Positions 17,560 to 26,927 of a stretch of 64,000 nucleotides of DNA are shown here, one piece after another. The notes beneath the pieces are model-generated. The model was given only the letters and a program-made list of their open reading frames with translations, was not told the DNA's origin and did no database searches. Made by a program: the position numbers and the translations under genes. Position 1 is the first letter of the stretch, and every line of letters starts with the position of its first letter. The DNA is from Comamonas phosphati (GTDB taxonomy: Bacteria; Pseudomonadota; Gammaproteobacteria; Burkholderiales; Burkholderiaceae_C), in the NCBI RefSeq assembly GCF_014637085.1, contig NZ_BMEU01000007.1:98135-162134 (forward strand), given 5' to 3'.

Positions 17560-18303
17560 TCAGCGCATCTGCACCGAGCCCGAGACATGGACTACGACCT
17601 GCGCCTTACCGGCTTCCACGGGCATGGCATCCATCTCGGCGCCGACGGCCTTGGCCGACATGGCCATCATGCGCGGGCGCGGCGTGGGTACGGCACTGTT
17701 GCTGCTGCTCACGCTGACCTCGCGCAGGCTGTAGCCAGCAAAGCCGAAATTCTTGGCCAGCGTGGCTGCGCGCTGCTTGAACTGCTCGATGGCCTTGGCC
17801 TGGGCTTCGCCCTCGACCTTCTCGCGCGCCTCGCGCGACAGGCCGAAGCCGATGCTGGCCAGCGGCATGTCCTGCACCTGGGCCGCCGTCTGCGTGATGC
17901 GCGCAAAGTCGCGCCCCTGCAGCACGATCTCGGCACGGCCCTGCCAGCCATCGATCCTGTTGTCCTTGCCGTAGCGCGGATAGATGCCGAAACTGCCGAT
18001 GCTCACATCCATCTGGCCGGGCTGGGCGCTGCGCCTGGCCGCAGCCAGCGCGGCCTCGACCACCTTCTGCAGCTGGGTCTGCACCGTCGTCGCATCGCGG
18101 CCGTCACGCGTGGTCGCCAGCGTGGCGACCAGCAGATCCTGCACCACGTCCACCGAACCTTCGGCCGACAGTTGCACCACATTCATCGGCCCCGCCGCGT
18201 CGTTCGCATTCTGGGCCCAGGCGCCGCCGGCGCAGGCCAGTGCGGTCGCCGCAATCACGGACCGGCCCCAGGAGCGGGCCAGCTGTTTCGAGAGTTTGCT
18301 CAT
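17560..18303 (-). CDS. SIMPL domain-containing (DUF541) periplasmic protein
   Basis: Predicted secreted protein of unknown function. The 247 residues begin with a Sec signal peptide ending near residue 30 (ACAGGAWA|Q) and continue as a SIMPL domain (from VVQLSAEGSVDVVQDLL to the C-terminal VVVHVSGSVQMR). Relatives such as E. coli YggE are linked to oxidative stress, without a defined activity. It stands alone, convergent with bdhA and divergent from the ompR homologue. Confidence 0.85.
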   Translation of the reverse strand: MSKLSKQLARSWGRSVIAATALACAGGAWAQNANDAAGPMNVVQLSAEGSVDVVQDLLVATLATTRDGRDATTVQTQLQKVVEAALAAARRSAQPGQMDVSIGSFGIYPRYGKDNRIDGWQGRAEIVLQGRDFARITQTAAQVQDMPLASIGFGLSREAREKVEGEAQAKAIEQFKQRAATLAKNFGFAGYSLREVSVSSSNSAVPTPRPRMMAMSAKAVGAEMDAMPVEAGKAQVVVHVSGSVQMR

Positions 18304-18603
18304 GCATCACCTTTGCAATGAAAGAAACCATGCAAACACAGCCACATGCCGTTCTTTCGCTCCGGCATGCCGCAGGGTGGGCAGCAGATCTCACCTGCCC
18401 ATTCGCTTATTGATAACGATAACGCAACAATAATTGCATCACCAATGCAAAATAAGAATAGAAAATTTTAAAGAAACATTATTCGTCCTAAATTTAAACG
18501 CAAAATATGTAACTCAAAGCAAAACTTGGCGGTTTTCGACTGACTTTTTCATCCAAGCTGGTAACAATGGCTGCTGTTACAAATCACGAACCGAGGATTG
18601 TTC
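18304..18603 (+). promoter_or_regulatory. AT-rich regulatory region upstream of the OmpR gene
   Basis: About 300 bases, with a strongly AT-rich core (roughly 18400-18560) unlike the surrounding DNA. It includes the inverted repeat GTAACA / TGTTAC at 18561..18580, about 24 bases before the ompR ATG, a possible autoregulatory site. It must also hold the promoter of the SIMPL gene. Confidence 0.45.
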
Positions 18604-19335
18604 ATGGCAACGACAAACAACCGTACCGACAAGATCCTGGTGGTGGATGACGATGCTCGTATCCGCGACCTGCTGCGCCGCTATCTGACGCAGGAAGGAT
18701 TCGAGATCATGATTGCCGAAGATGGCAAGGCGCTCAACCGCATCCTGCTGCGCGAGACGGTGGACCTGATCGTGCTGGACCTGATGATGCCCGGCGAAGA
18801 CGGGCTCTCGATCTGCCGCCGCCTGCGCTCGGCCAACGACCGCACGCCCATCATCATGCTCACCGCCAAGGGCGAGGACGTGGACCGCATCGTGGGCCTG
18901 GAAGTGGGCGCCGACGACTACCTGGGCAAGCCTTTCAACCCGCGCGAGCTGCTGGCCCGCATCCACGCCGTGCTGCGCCGGCGCCCGCCGCAGGAAGCGC
19001 CCGGCGCTCCTTCCGGCGACAACGAGGTCGTGACTTTCGGCCCCTTCACCTTCGACCTGGGTACCCGTGTGCTGCAGAAGAACGGCGAGGAACTGCCGTT
19101 GACCACCGGCGAATTCGCCATGCTCAAGGCCCTGGTGCGCCACCCGCGCCAGCCGCTGTCGCGCGAAAAACTGGCCCTGCTGGCGCGTGGCCGCGAGTTC
19201 GAGCCGTTCGACCGCAGCCTGGACGTGCAGGTCTCTCGCCTGCGCAAGCTCATCGAGGAAGACGCGGCTGCACCGCGCTATATCCAGACCGTCTGGGGCG
19301 TGGGCTATGTGTTCGTACCCGATGGCGTGAACTGA
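18604..19335 (+). CDS. ompR: OmpR/RisA-type response regulator
   Basis: DNA-binding response regulator, likely controlled by the sensor kinase at 19580. The 243 residues comprise a receiver domain (KILVVDDDARIRDL; phosphoacceptor Asp in LIVLDLMMPGEDG; MLTAKGEDVDRI; Lys in DDYLGKPFNPRE) and a C-terminal winged helix (LTTGEFAMLKALV; RSLDVQVSRLRKLIEED; IQTVWGVGYVF). ATG 18604 was preferred to an in-frame TTG six bases earlier, with GAGG upstream. Sequence resembles Bordetella RisA as well as enteric OmpR. It is followed after 244 bases by the kinase. Confidence 0.93.
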   Translation: MATTNNRTDKILVVDDDARIRDLLRRYLTQEGFEIMIAEDGKALNRILLRETVDLIVLDLMMPGEDGLSICRRLRSANDRTPIIMLTAKGEDVDRIVGLEVGADDYLGKPFNPRELLARIHAVLRRRPPQEAPGAPSGDNEVVTFGPFTFDLGTRVLQKNGEELPLTTGEFAMLKALVRHPRQPLSREKLALLARGREFEPFDRSLDVQVSRLRKLIEEDAAAPRYIQTVWGVGYVFVPDGVN

Positions 19336-19579
19336 CCAGGACCTCAGCAAGGCCACAGCAAACGCGGTATGGTTTCGACCCTCTGGTTGATCCAGGACGG
19401 CCCTGAACCCAGGCTATGGCTCATTTGTAACGGCGAAGACAACCCGTAACCCTGAGCCGCAGTGCGTGGCGTAGGCTTGTGATCGCGCATGAAGCCACTC
19501 AGAAAAACTTGAAGCGACCACTCATCTTCAGCGACAGGCTCTCTTCATCGCTCTCACCGCTATTTGCACACTGCTGCTC

Positions 19580-21070
19580 ATGAGTGTTTTTTCCGCCACG
19601 CCCGCCGACGCCACCAGCCCCGTGCCCCTGGAGTACGAACGGCGCCTGTCCGCGCGCTCTCCCTTGGGCCTGAACCTGTTCTGGCGTACCTTCTGCCTGC
19701 TGGCCCTGCTGCTGGTCGGCAGCATCCTGGCCTGGCTGCAGACACTGCGCGCGCTGGACTTCGAGCCCCGCACGCTGCACACGGCCCAGCAGATCGCCTC
19801 GCTGGTCAACCTCAGCCGCGCGGCGCTGGTGCACTCGGACGCCATCAACCGCGTCTCGCTGATCAAAACCATGGCCGATCAGGAAGGCGTACGCATTCTG
19901 CCCCGCGAGCCTGGCGACAGTTTCGAGCTGTTGGATCAGAACACGCTGGGCAAGCGGCTGACCGAAGAGCTCACGCGCCGCCTGGGCTACGGCACCATCG
20001 TGGCGCGCAGCGTCAACGGCGAGCCCGGCCTGTGGGTGGGCTTCACCATCAACGGCGATCGCAACTGGCTGCTCATGGATCGCTCGCGCTTCACGCCCGC
20101 CAGCGGGCGCACCTGGCTGATCTGGCTGGTCACGGCAGGGCTGCTGTCGCTGATCGGCGCGGCGGCCATTGCTCGGCTGATCAACCGGCCGCTCAAACAG
20201 CTCTCGTTCGCGGCCAACCGCGTGCGCGACGGCGACTTCGACGCCAGCCAGCTCGACGAGGAAGCGGTCACCAGCGAAATCCGCGAAGTCAACATCGGCT
20301 TCAACCGCATGGCCCAGAAACTGGCCAAACTGGAGCAGGATCGCGCGGTCATGCTGGCCGGCATCTCTCATGACCTGCGCACGCCGCTGGCACGCCTGCG
20401 CCTGGAAACCGAGATGAGCGTGGACGACGAAGTCGCCCGCGAGCACATGGTGGCCGACATCGTGCAGCTCGATGCCACCATCGACAAATTCCTCGACTAT
20501 GCGCGCCCCGACCACGTGACGCTGAGCCCTGTCGACCTGCATGCCGTGGTTTCATCCTGCGTCTATGCCGTGCAGGATCACCGTGAGTTGCAGATCTCCA
20601 TGAACGTGCCCGAAGGCATGTATGTGCTGGCCGACGAAGTGGAGTTGGCCCGCGTGATCTCCAACCTGTTCGAGAACGCGCGCCGCTACGGCAAGACACC
20701 CGACACCGAATCCACCTATGTGGATGTGACGGTCAAGGAAAACGGCAGTTGGCTGGTGGTCCGCATCCGCGACCACGGCACGGGCGTTCCGCCCGAGCAT
20801 CTGGCCAGCCTGACCCAACCGTTCTTCCGCGGCGACTCGGCGCGTACGGCTGCCGCCGGCGCCGGCCTGGGCCTGTCGATCGTCGACAAGACGGTCCAGC
20901 GCATGGGTGGCGTTTTCGCGCTGTCCAATTCCTCCACGGGCGGCCTGGTCGCCCATATCCAACTGCAGCGCGCCACGGGCGTGACCGAGGACGAGGCCCC
21001 CGAGCAAAGGCTGCAGCGCCCCCAGATCAAACGCCACCTGCCCCAGCGTAATTCGGATACTGCGGATTGA
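19580..21070 (+). CDS. EnvZ/RisS-type sensor histidine kinase
   Basis: Inner-membrane histidine kinase paired with the OmpR homologue. The 496 residues show a cytoplasmic N-terminus, TM1 (about 35-56), a periplasmic sensor of about 120 residues, TM2 (about 176-197), a HAMP linker (INRPLKQLSFAANRVRDGDF), the H-box AGISHDLRTPLARLRLE with the phosphorylated His, N-box NLFENARRYG, and ATP-lid motifs DHGTGVPPEHL and GAGLGLSIVDK. The signal sensed is unknown. The 244-base gap to ompR suggests possible separate transcription. Confidence 0.92.
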   Translation: MSVFSATPADATSPVPLEYERRLSARSPLGLNLFWRTFCLLALLLVGSILAWLQTLRALDFEPRTLHTAQQIASLVNLSRAALVHSDAINRVSLIKTMADQEGVRILPREPGDSFELLDQNTLGKRLTEELTRRLGYGTIVARSVNGEPGLWVGFTINGDRNWLLMDRSRFTPASGRTWLIWLVTAGLLSLIGAAAIARLINRPLKQLSFAANRVRDGDFDASQLDEEAVTSEIREVNIGFNRMAQKLAKLEQDRAVMLAGISHDLRTPLARLRLETEMSVDDEVAREHMVADIVQLDATIDKFLDYARPDHVTLSPVDLHAVVSSCVYAVQDHRELQISMNVPEGMYVLADEVELARVISNLFENARRYGKTPDTESTYVDVTVKENGSWLVVRIRDHGTGVPPEHLASLTQPFFRGDSARTAAAGAGLGLSIVDKTVQRMGGVFALSNSSTGGLVAHIQLQRATGVTEDEAPEQRLQRPQIKRHLPQRNSDTAD

Positions 21071-21199
21071 TGCAGCGCAGCAGAATGCGTGCGCCGCTTT
21101 TTTAAGCATTGCAGGCAAAGCCCCATCTGGCGCGGGTTTGCGCAGTTACCCCGGCACTTGTCCACAAGGGAATCCCCATAATCCGGGGACAAAAAAATG

Positions 21200-21388
21200 A
21201 CCCCCACGCTTGCTCACTGCGTGTAGCCGCTGCCCCCCAAGGGGGCCGCTTTTTGCCTTGGGGCGGCCCTGCGGCAAAAATGCCCCCACGCTCCCTCACT
21301 CCGTGTAGCCGCTGCCCCCGAGGGGGCTCTGACCGGCTGCGCCGAGCCCCCATGCTTGCTCACGGCAGCATAGCCGCAGTCCCAGCCG
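21200..21388. repeat. tandem array of GC-rich intergenic repeat units
   Basis: Three head-to-tail units: CCCCCACGCTTGCTCACTGC..GCTGCCCCCCAAGGGGGC at about 21200-21247, a near copy at about 21280-21327, and a decayed unit at about 21347-21376. Between the first two lies TTGCCTTGGGGCGGCCC. This fills the 340-base gap between the sensor kinase and the exonuclease gene. Related copies are at 34901..34983 and 63546..63606. Confidence 0.8.
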
Positions 21389-21410
21389 GGGCGGCAAAAT
21401 AGCCCCCTAT

Positions 21411-22070
21411 ATGCCCAGAATCAAACCTCCCAGCAAGGAAGAATCCGCGCTGTTGCCCGCCTATGCAGGTCTGCCCGACAGTGCCATTCACGTCCCCCAG
21501 AACGATGCCGAATTTGCGCGGGCACGCCAGCGCCTGTTGACCGCGCCCATCCTGGGTTTCGATACCGAAAGCAAGCCCATCTTCCACAGCAGCCAGCCCG
21601 ATACCGGCCCGCACGTGGTGCAACTGGCCACGGAGAGCGAAGCCTGGCTTTTGCAACTGCACCATCCCGAGGCCATGGATCTGGCGCGTGAAGTGCTGGC
21701 CGATGTGCATATCTGCAAGCCGGGCTTCGGCCTCGACAACGACAAGCAGGCCCTGCCGCGCAAGCTGGGGGTGGGGCTGCGCAACATCCTGGACCTGGAC
21801 CGCATTTTCAAGCACCACGGCTACGGCTCCTCGGTCGGCGTGCGGGCGGCCGTGGCGCTGGTCCTGGGGCAGTACTTTCGCAAGTCCAAGAAGACCAGCA
21901 CCTCGAACTGGGCGGTACGCCAGCTCAGCGAATCGCAGCGCCGCTATGCCGCCAACGACGCACATGCAGCCGCCCGGATTCACGCCGCGCTGGCGGACTG
22001 GGAAAGCCGGCAGCCGCCCGTGCCGGCCAAGGCCAGGCGCGCGCGCGCCAGCGCAGGCATAAGCACATAG
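21411..22070 (+). CDS. DEDD-type 3'-5' exonuclease domain protein
   Basis: Predicted nuclease of the DnaQ-like superfamily (ribonuclease D / DNA polymerase I exonuclease-like). The 219 residues carry motif I LGFDTESKP (about 46-54), the motif II region around KPGFGLDNDKQAL, and motif III RRYAANDAHAAARIH. There is no HRDC domain, so it is shorter than RNase D. Substrate (DNA or RNA) is not determined by sequence. It follows a repeat array and precedes metY. Confidence 0.85.
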   Translation: MPRIKPPSKEESALLPAYAGLPDSAIHVPQNDAEFARARQRLLTAPILGFDTESKPIFHSSQPDTGPHVVQLATESEAWLLQLHHPEAMDLAREVLADVHICKPGFGLDNDKQALPRKLGVGLRNILDLDRIFKHHGYGSSVGVRAAVALVLGQYFRKSKKTSTSNWAVRQLSESQRRYAANDAHAAARIHAALADWESRQPPVPAKARRARASAGIST

Positions 22071-22176
22071 CGATTCCATGGTTTCTCTTGCTATGACCGG
22101 CCACCCATAATGGCTGCTCCGCACCGGGTCTTAAAACCCTTTCCTGGTTTTCCTCCATGAAGAAAAGGCTGCACAA

Positions 22177-23460
22177 ATGCATATCGAGACATTGGCCGTA
22201 CATGCCGGTTATTCCCCCGACCCCACGACCAAGGCCGTGGCCGTGCCCATCTACCAGACGGTGGCCTATGCCTTCGACAGTGCCCAGCATGGCGCCGATC
22301 TGTTCGACCTCAAGGTGCCGGGCAATATCTACTCGCGCATCATGAACCCCACGAACGACGTGCTCGAAAAGCGCGTCGCGGCGCTGGAGGGCGGCATTGC
22401 CGCCGTGGCCGTGGCCTCGGGCATGGCTGCCGTCACCTACGCCATCCAGGCGATTGCCGAGGCCGGCGACAACATCGTCTCGGCCAGCACGCTCTACGGC
22501 GGCACCTACAACCTGTTCGCCCATACCTTCCCGCAGCAGGGCATCACGGTGAAGTTCGCCGATCCGCGCGATCCGGCCAGCTTTGGCAAGCTCATCGACA
22601 AGCGCACCAAGGCCATCTTTGTCGAGTCCATCGGCAACCCTCTGGGCAATGTGACCGACATCCGCGCCCTGGCCGACGTGGCCCACGCACATGGCGTGCC
22701 GCTGATCGTGGACAACACCGTGCCCAGCCCCTATCTGCTGCGCCCCATAGAACATGGCGCCGACATCGTGGTGCATGCGCTGACCAAGTACCTGGGCGGC
22801 CACGGCAACAGCATCGGCGGCGCCATCGTGGACAGCGGCAAGTTCCCATGGGCCGAGCACAAGGCCCGCTTCAAGCGCCTCAACGAACCCGACGTGAGCT
22901 ACCACGGCGTGGTCTATACCGAAGCCCTGGGCGAGGCCGCCTACATCGGCCGCGTGCGCGTGGTGCCGCTGCGCAATACCGGCGCGGCGCTGTCGCCGCA
23001 CAACGCCTTCCTGATCCTGCTGGGCATAGAGACGCTGGCGCTGCGCATGGACCGCATCTGCGAGAACACACAGAAGATTGCCGAAACACTGCAAAAGCAT
23101 GCCAAGGTCGAATGGGTGCGTTACGCAGGCCTGCCCGACCATCCCGACCACGCGTTGGTGCAGCGCCAGTCGGGCGGCCGGGCCTCGGGCATTCTGTCGT
23201 TCAGCCTCAAGGCGGCCGACGGCGACGCGCGTGCGGCGGGCGCACGCTTCCTCGATGCACTGCAGCTGTTCACGCGCCTGGTGAACATCGGCGATGCCAA
23301 GTCGCTGGCCACGCACCCGGCCTCGACCACCCACCGCCAGCTCGACGCGGATGAACTGGCCAAGGCCGGCGTCAGCGAGGGCATGGTGCGCCTGTCCATC
23401 GGCATCGAGCACATAGCCGACCTGCTCGAAGACCTGAACCAGGCTCTGGCCGCGGTTTGA
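22177..23460 (+). CDS. metY: O-acetylhomoserine sulfhydrylase (aminocarboxypropyltransferase)
   Basis: PLP enzyme that joins O-acetylhomoserine and sulfide to homocysteine, giving direct sulfhydrylation in methionine synthesis. The 427 residues have the Cys/Met-metabolism signature with the PLP lysine in [16 protein letters not shown] (Lys near 205), [25 protein letters not shown] and the C-terminal [16 protein letters not shown]. Length fits MetY rather than the shorter MetB/MetC. ATG with AAGG upstream. No SAM riboswitch was recognised upstream. Confidence 0.92.
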   Translation: MHIETLAVHAGYSPDPTTKAVAVPIYQTVAYAFDSAQHGADLFDLKVPGNIYSRIMNPTNDVLEKRVAALEGGIAAVAVASGMAAVTYAIQAIAEAGDNIVSASTLYGGTYNLFAHTFPQQGITVKFADPRDPASFGKLIDKRTKAIFVESIGNPLGNVTDIRALADVAHAHGVPLIVDNTVPSPYLLRPIEHGADIVVHALTKYLGGHGNSIGGAIVDSGKFPWAEHKARFKRLNEPDVSYHGVVYTEALGEAAYIGRVRVVPLRNTGAALSPHNAFLILLGIETLALRMDRICENTQKIAETLQKHAKVEWVRYAGLPDHPDHALVQRQSGGRASGILSFSLKAADGDARAAGARFLDALQLFTRLVNIGDAKSLATHPASTTHRQLDADELAKAGVSEGMVRLSIGIEHIADLLEDLNQALAAV

Positions 23461-23470
23461 AGTCTTTGAG

Positions 23471-23503
23471 GCAGCCAGCGCTTGCCCATCAAGCGCTGGC
23501 TGC
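23471..23503. terminator. bidirectional terminator between metY and egtB
   Basis: Perfect 14-bp stem GCAGCCAGCGCTTG / CAAGCGCTGGCTGC with a 5-base loop, followed by TCTTCTTT. The stem sequence belongs to a short repeat (AGC-GC-AGCGCTTG) seen elsewhere in the window. Confidence 0.8.
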
Positions 23504-23538
23504 TCTTCTTTCAGTAGTGGTCGAGGCTGTCGAGACTG

Positions 23539-24894
23539 TCAGTGGGCATCGCGCGCCAGCCTCAGCCCCGTCATCTGCCAGCGGGCCGTGGCGGGAAAGA
23601 AGTTGCGGTAGGTCGCCCGCGCATGGCCTGCCGGCGTCAGGCAGGAGCCGCCGCGCAGCACATACTGGTTGACCATGAACTTGCCGTTGTATTCGCCCAC
23701 GGCGCCTTCGGCCACGCGAAATCCCGGGTAGGCCGCATAGGACGATTGCGTCCATTCCCAGACCTGCCCAGCCTGGACCTCACCGGCTTCATCCACCATG
23801 GTTCGCGGGTGCAGGCTGGCGGCATAGCGCCCCTCTTCTCCATCCACCGGTTCATGCCGCCAATGCGGCGCCATGGCGGCCTCCCACTCCGCTTCGGTGG
23901 GCAGGCGTGCGCCGGCCCAGCGCGCATAGGCATCGGCCTCGTAATAGGACAGATGGGCCACGGGCCGTGCCGCATCCAGCGGCATGGCGCCATGCAGGCT
24001 GAACTCCTGCCAGGCAGCATCCGCAGCTGGCCCCGCCTTGCGCCAATACCAGGGATGGGCCAGTTGCTGCGCCTCGCGCCAGTCCCAGCCTTCGGCCAGC
24101 CACCACTGCGGCTGTTCGTAGCCGCCGCCGCGTACGAATGCCAGAACCTCCCTGTTGCTCACCGGCCGGCTCGCGATCTCGGCCCCATGCAGAAACACCG
24201 CGTGCCGCGGCATCTCGTTGTCGAAGGCAAAGCCCTGCCCCGCATGGCCTATGTCATGCAGGCCGCGCGCCACCGGCAACCAGCTCAGCGCCGGCGCGGC
24301 ATCATCCGGCGCAGCAGCGCAATCCTCGGGCTGCATATGGGCCGGCGCATAGGGAGGCGCATAGGCAGGCATATAGGCCGGCCACAGTGGGTGGCAGGAC
24401 AGCAGATGCTTGGCATCGGTCAGCAGCAGCTCCTGGTGCTGCTGCTCGTGCTGCAGGCCCAGCGCCACCAGATCGCCGACTGCGCGGCAGGCCTCGGGCC
24501 TTTTTCTCGTGCCGCGCGCCATGCTCTCCAGCAGCGCCAGCACGCGCTCGTCCACCGCATCGCGGTAGGCCTGCACCTGCTGCAGCGAGGGCCGCGTGAG
24601 CATGCCGCGCCGCGCACGCGGATGGCGCTCGCCCACCTGCTGGTAGTAGGAGTTGAACAGCATGCGAAAGCTCGGCTCGAAGGCTTCGTATCCGGCCACA
24701 TGCGCGGCCAGCACAAAGGTCTCGAAGAACCAGGTGGTGTGGGCCAGATGCCATTTGGCCGGGCTCGCATCGGGCATGGACTGCACGCAGGCATCCTCGG
24801 CCGACAACGGCTCGGCCAGTCTCTGGGTCTGGGCGCGCACCCGTAGATAGCGCCCGGCCAGGGCCTCCAGCGCATGCGGTTCAGGCATGGGCAT
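23539..24894 (-). CDS. egtB: ergothioneine biosynthesis sulfoxide synthase EgtB
   Basis: Non-haem iron enzyme that forms the C-S bond between hercynine and a thiol donor on the way to ergothioneine. The 451 residues have an N-terminal DinB-like domain with the iron ligands in WHLAHTTWFFE (about 46-56) and EQQHQELLLTDAKHLL, and a C-terminal FGE-sulfatase domain (SYYEADAYARWAGARLPTEAEWE; GQVWEWTQSSY; YVLRGGSCLT; TYRNFFPATARWQMTGLRL). It overlaps the egtD stop by 14 bases (8 if the second ATG is used). Donor choice, cysteine or gamma-glutamylcysteine, cannot be read with confidence. Confidence 0.93.
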   Translation of the reverse strand: MPMPEPHALEALAGRYLRVRAQTQRLAEPLSAEDACVQSMPDASPAKWHLAHTTWFFETFVLAAHVAGYEAFEPSFRMLFNSYYQQVGERHPRARRGMLTRPSLQQVQAYRDAVDERVLALLESMARGTRKRPEACRAVGDLVALGLQHEQQHQELLLTDAKHLLSCHPLWPAYMPAYAPPYAPAHMQPEDCAAAPDDAAPALSWLPVARGLHDIGHAGQGFAFDNEMPRHAVFLHGAEIASRPVSNREVLAFVRGGGYEQPQWWLAEGWDWREAQQLAHPWYWRKAGPAADAAWQEFSLHGAMPLDAARPVAHLSYYEADAYARWAGARLPTEAEWEAAMAPHWRHEPVDGEEGRYAASLHPRTMVDEAGEVQAGQVWEWTQSSYAAYPGFRVAEGAVGEYNGKFMVNQYVLRGGSCLTPAGHARATYRNFFPATARWQMTGLRLARDAH

Positions 24895-25990
24895 GGATGA
24901 CGGCATACCAGTTCTGAGCATCGGTCCAGACGCGCTTGCGGTCGAATCCGGCGCGCGACAGCATGCCGAGGAATTCGCCCAGCGGGTATTTGTAGCTGTT
25001 TTCGGTATGTATGGTTTCACCCTCGGCGAACTGGCGCAGCCCCTGCGGCCAGCCGACGATGACCGGCCGCAGCGCGCGCAAATGCATCTCCACGCGCGAA
25101 CAGGAGGTGTCGAAGCGCGCCTCGTGCGCCCAATCCTGCAAATCGAAGTCGCTGCCCAGCACGCTGTTGACATGTTGCAGCGCATTGCTGTTGAAAGCGG
25201 CCGTCACGCCCTGGGCGTCGTCATAGGCGGCAATCAGCACCTCCCTGGGCTTTGGCAGGTCTATGCCTATGAGCAGCGCGCCGTCGTCGCCCAGCAGGCC
25301 GCGCATGCGCGCCAGCATGCGCTGGGCCTGGTCGGGGTCGAAGTTGCCTATGGAAGAACCCGGATAGAACAGCAGACGCCCGGCGCGCGGCACATCCGCG
25401 GGCAGAGCCCAGTCCTGCGTGAAATCTGCCGCCACCGCGCGCGCGGCCATGGGCGCGAAATCCTGCTCCAGCCGCTGCACGGAGCGGGCCAGAAAATCGG
25501 CCGCGATGTCCACGCCCACGAACTGCCGGGGCGCCAGGCTGCGGCACAGGCGGCGCACCTTCTCGCAGTTGCCTGCGCCCAGCTCGATCAGCACCTGACA
25601 GGGGGCCATGGCCTCGACCATGGCCTGCTCGTAGCGCGCCATGATGGCATCCTCGGTACGTGTTGGGTAGTACTCGGGCAGGCGCGTGATCTGCTCGAAC
25701 AGCGCGCAACCGCGCTCGTCATAGAAGAATTTGGGCGAAATTTGCGCTACGGGCTGCATCAGCCCCTGGCGCAGCTCCCGTTGCAGCGCTCTTTGTGTTT
25801 CGCGCTGCGACTCAAGCCGCCGCCGCGAGCCCGGATTCTTCGGCGCGGAGACCGCCGGCTCCGATTCGGTTTGCAGCGTCTGGCGGCAAGCGCGGGCAAT
25901 ACTGCGCTGCACAAACCGGCCGGAGGGTAAAGGCAGGGGCAGACGCCCTGCTCTGGGAAACTGGTTCTCCGGCATCGACACACCATCCAT
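24881..25990 (-). CDS. egtD: L-histidine N(alpha)-methyltransferase EgtD
   Basis: SAM-dependent trimethylation of histidine to hercynine, the first step of ergothioneine synthesis. The 369 residues have a 60-residue charged N-terminal extension, then SPKFFYDERGCALFEQITRLPEYYPTR in two halves (about 86-112), the SAM motif IELGAGNCEKVRRL, FYPGSSIGNFDP, and the C-terminal NSYKYPLGEFLGML. ATG 25990 was chosen because AAGGAG lies eight bases before it; ATG 25975 is an alternative. First gene of the egtD-egtB pair; no egtA, egtC or egtE is in the window. Confidence 0.94.
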   Translation of the reverse strand: MDGVSMPENQFPRAGRLPLPLPSGRFVQRSIARACRQTLQTESEPAVSAPKNPGSRRRLESQRETQRALQRELRQGLMQPVAQISPKFFYDERGCALFEQITRLPEYYPTRTEDAIMARYEQAMVEAMAPCQVLIELGAGNCEKVRRLCRSLAPRQFVGVDIAADFLARSVQRLEQDFAPMAARAVAADFTQDWALPADVPRAGRLLFYPGSSIGNFDPDQAQRMLARMRGLLGDDGALLIGIDLPKPREVLIAAYDDAQGVTAAFNSNALQHVNSVLGSDFDLQDWAHEARFDTSCSRVEMHLRALRPVIVGWPQGLRQFAEGETIHTENSYKYPLGEFLGMLSRAGFDRKRVWTDAQNWYAVIHAHA

Positions 25991-26249
25991 GGTCCGATCT
26001 CCTTACCAGCCGTGACCAGCCACGCACGATGGCCGTCCACATGGCATTGGGTGCAACAGGCCGCCGCGCATGAGAACACGGCGCCATGACCCTGCATGCC
26101 GCTGCTGCAGCCCGTGGCAAGGCCCGAGCGCTCAGACTAAGGCCTCGCTCCGATGGTGTGCGTAGGAATTTTTCCTACATTCATGACTTCAAGATGAAAC
26201 CCGCTCAAAACGATTACCTGACCTACGGCAAAAGCTATGTTTTTAATAG

Positions 26250-26289
26250 CGAAAACAAAATCGGCATGCCGCGGTGCAACATGCCGATG
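26250..26289 (-). terminator. terminator of the OmpW-family gene
   Basis: Stem ATCGGCATG / CATGCCGAT with an 11-base loop; on the minus strand followed by TTTGTTTT. The rest of the 26000-26315 gap shows no gene. Confidence 0.75.
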
Positions 26290-26315
26290 CAGCAACCTAG
26301 GACCTGATCCGGCAA

Positions 26316-26927
26316 TCAGAAGCGATAGCCCACACCCACGCCCACCAGCCAGGGATCAACCTTGAACCTGGTGTTTTCAAAGACGCCGGCGCCGCTCACC
26401 TTGGTGTCGATGAAGACCTTCTTGACGTCGAAGTTCAGCGACCAGTTCTTGTCCAATGCATAGTCGAAGCCCAGCTGCAGCGCACCGCCAAAGCTGTTCC
26501 TCTTGAGGGTCACGGCGCCGTCCAGGATGTCCACGCCGGAGAAGCGCGTGTAGTTGATGCCGGCGCCCACATAGGGCTTGAAGACGCCGAAGTTGGTGAA
26601 GTGGTATTGGGCCAGCAGCGTGGGCGGCAGATGCTTGAGGGCGCCGATCTTGCCGCCGTTCAGGCGCACGTCGTGCTTTTGCGGATAGGTCAGCACCAGC
26701 TCGGCTGCGATGTTGGGCGTGAAGAAGTACGACACGTCGACTTCAGGAATCCACCTGTTGTCGATGCTCACGCCGGCATCGCCCGCAGCGCCGCCGTTGT
26801 CGCTGTCCAGATGCACGGCGCGTAGGCGCACCATCCAGGGGCTGGCGCCGTCCAAGGACTGAGCAAAGGCCGTGCCGGCGGTCAGGGCGCTGGCGGCAGC
26901 GGCAATGGCGATCAGGGTCTTTTTCAT
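26316..26927 (-). CDS. ompW: OmpW family outer membrane protein
   Basis: Eight-stranded outer-membrane beta-barrel; relatives pass small hydrophobic compounds. The 203 residues start with a signal peptide ending AGTAFA|Q near residue 22, followed by barrel sequence with OmpW features (SPWMVRLRAVHL; VDVSYFFTPNIAAEL; HLPPTLLAQYHF; KPYVGAGINYT) and the terminal aromatic VGVGYRF required for barrel assembly. ATG 26927 with AAGGAAA upstream was chosen over a longer frame. Monocistronic with its own terminator. Confidence 0.93.
   Translation of the reverse strand: MKKTLIAIAAAASALTAGTAFAQSLDGASPWMVRLRAVHLDSDNGGAAGDAGVSIDNRWIPEVDVSYFFTPNIAAELVLTYPQKHDVRLNGGKIGALKHLPPTLLAQYHFTNFGVFKPYVGAGINYTRFSGVDILDGAVTLKRNSFGGALQLGFDYALDKNWSLNFDVKKVFIDTKVSGAGVFENTRFKVDPWLVGVGVGYRF

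Noticed and set aside
22071-22176. SAM riboswitch upstream of metY
   Set aside because: No SAM-I, SAM-II or SAH-type conserved cores seen in the 106-base leader; only a normal AAGG site before the ATG.
26000-26249. Possible gene between egtD and the OmpW gene
   Set aside because: Short frames without ribosome sites; the region contains the egtD promoter and ompW terminator.
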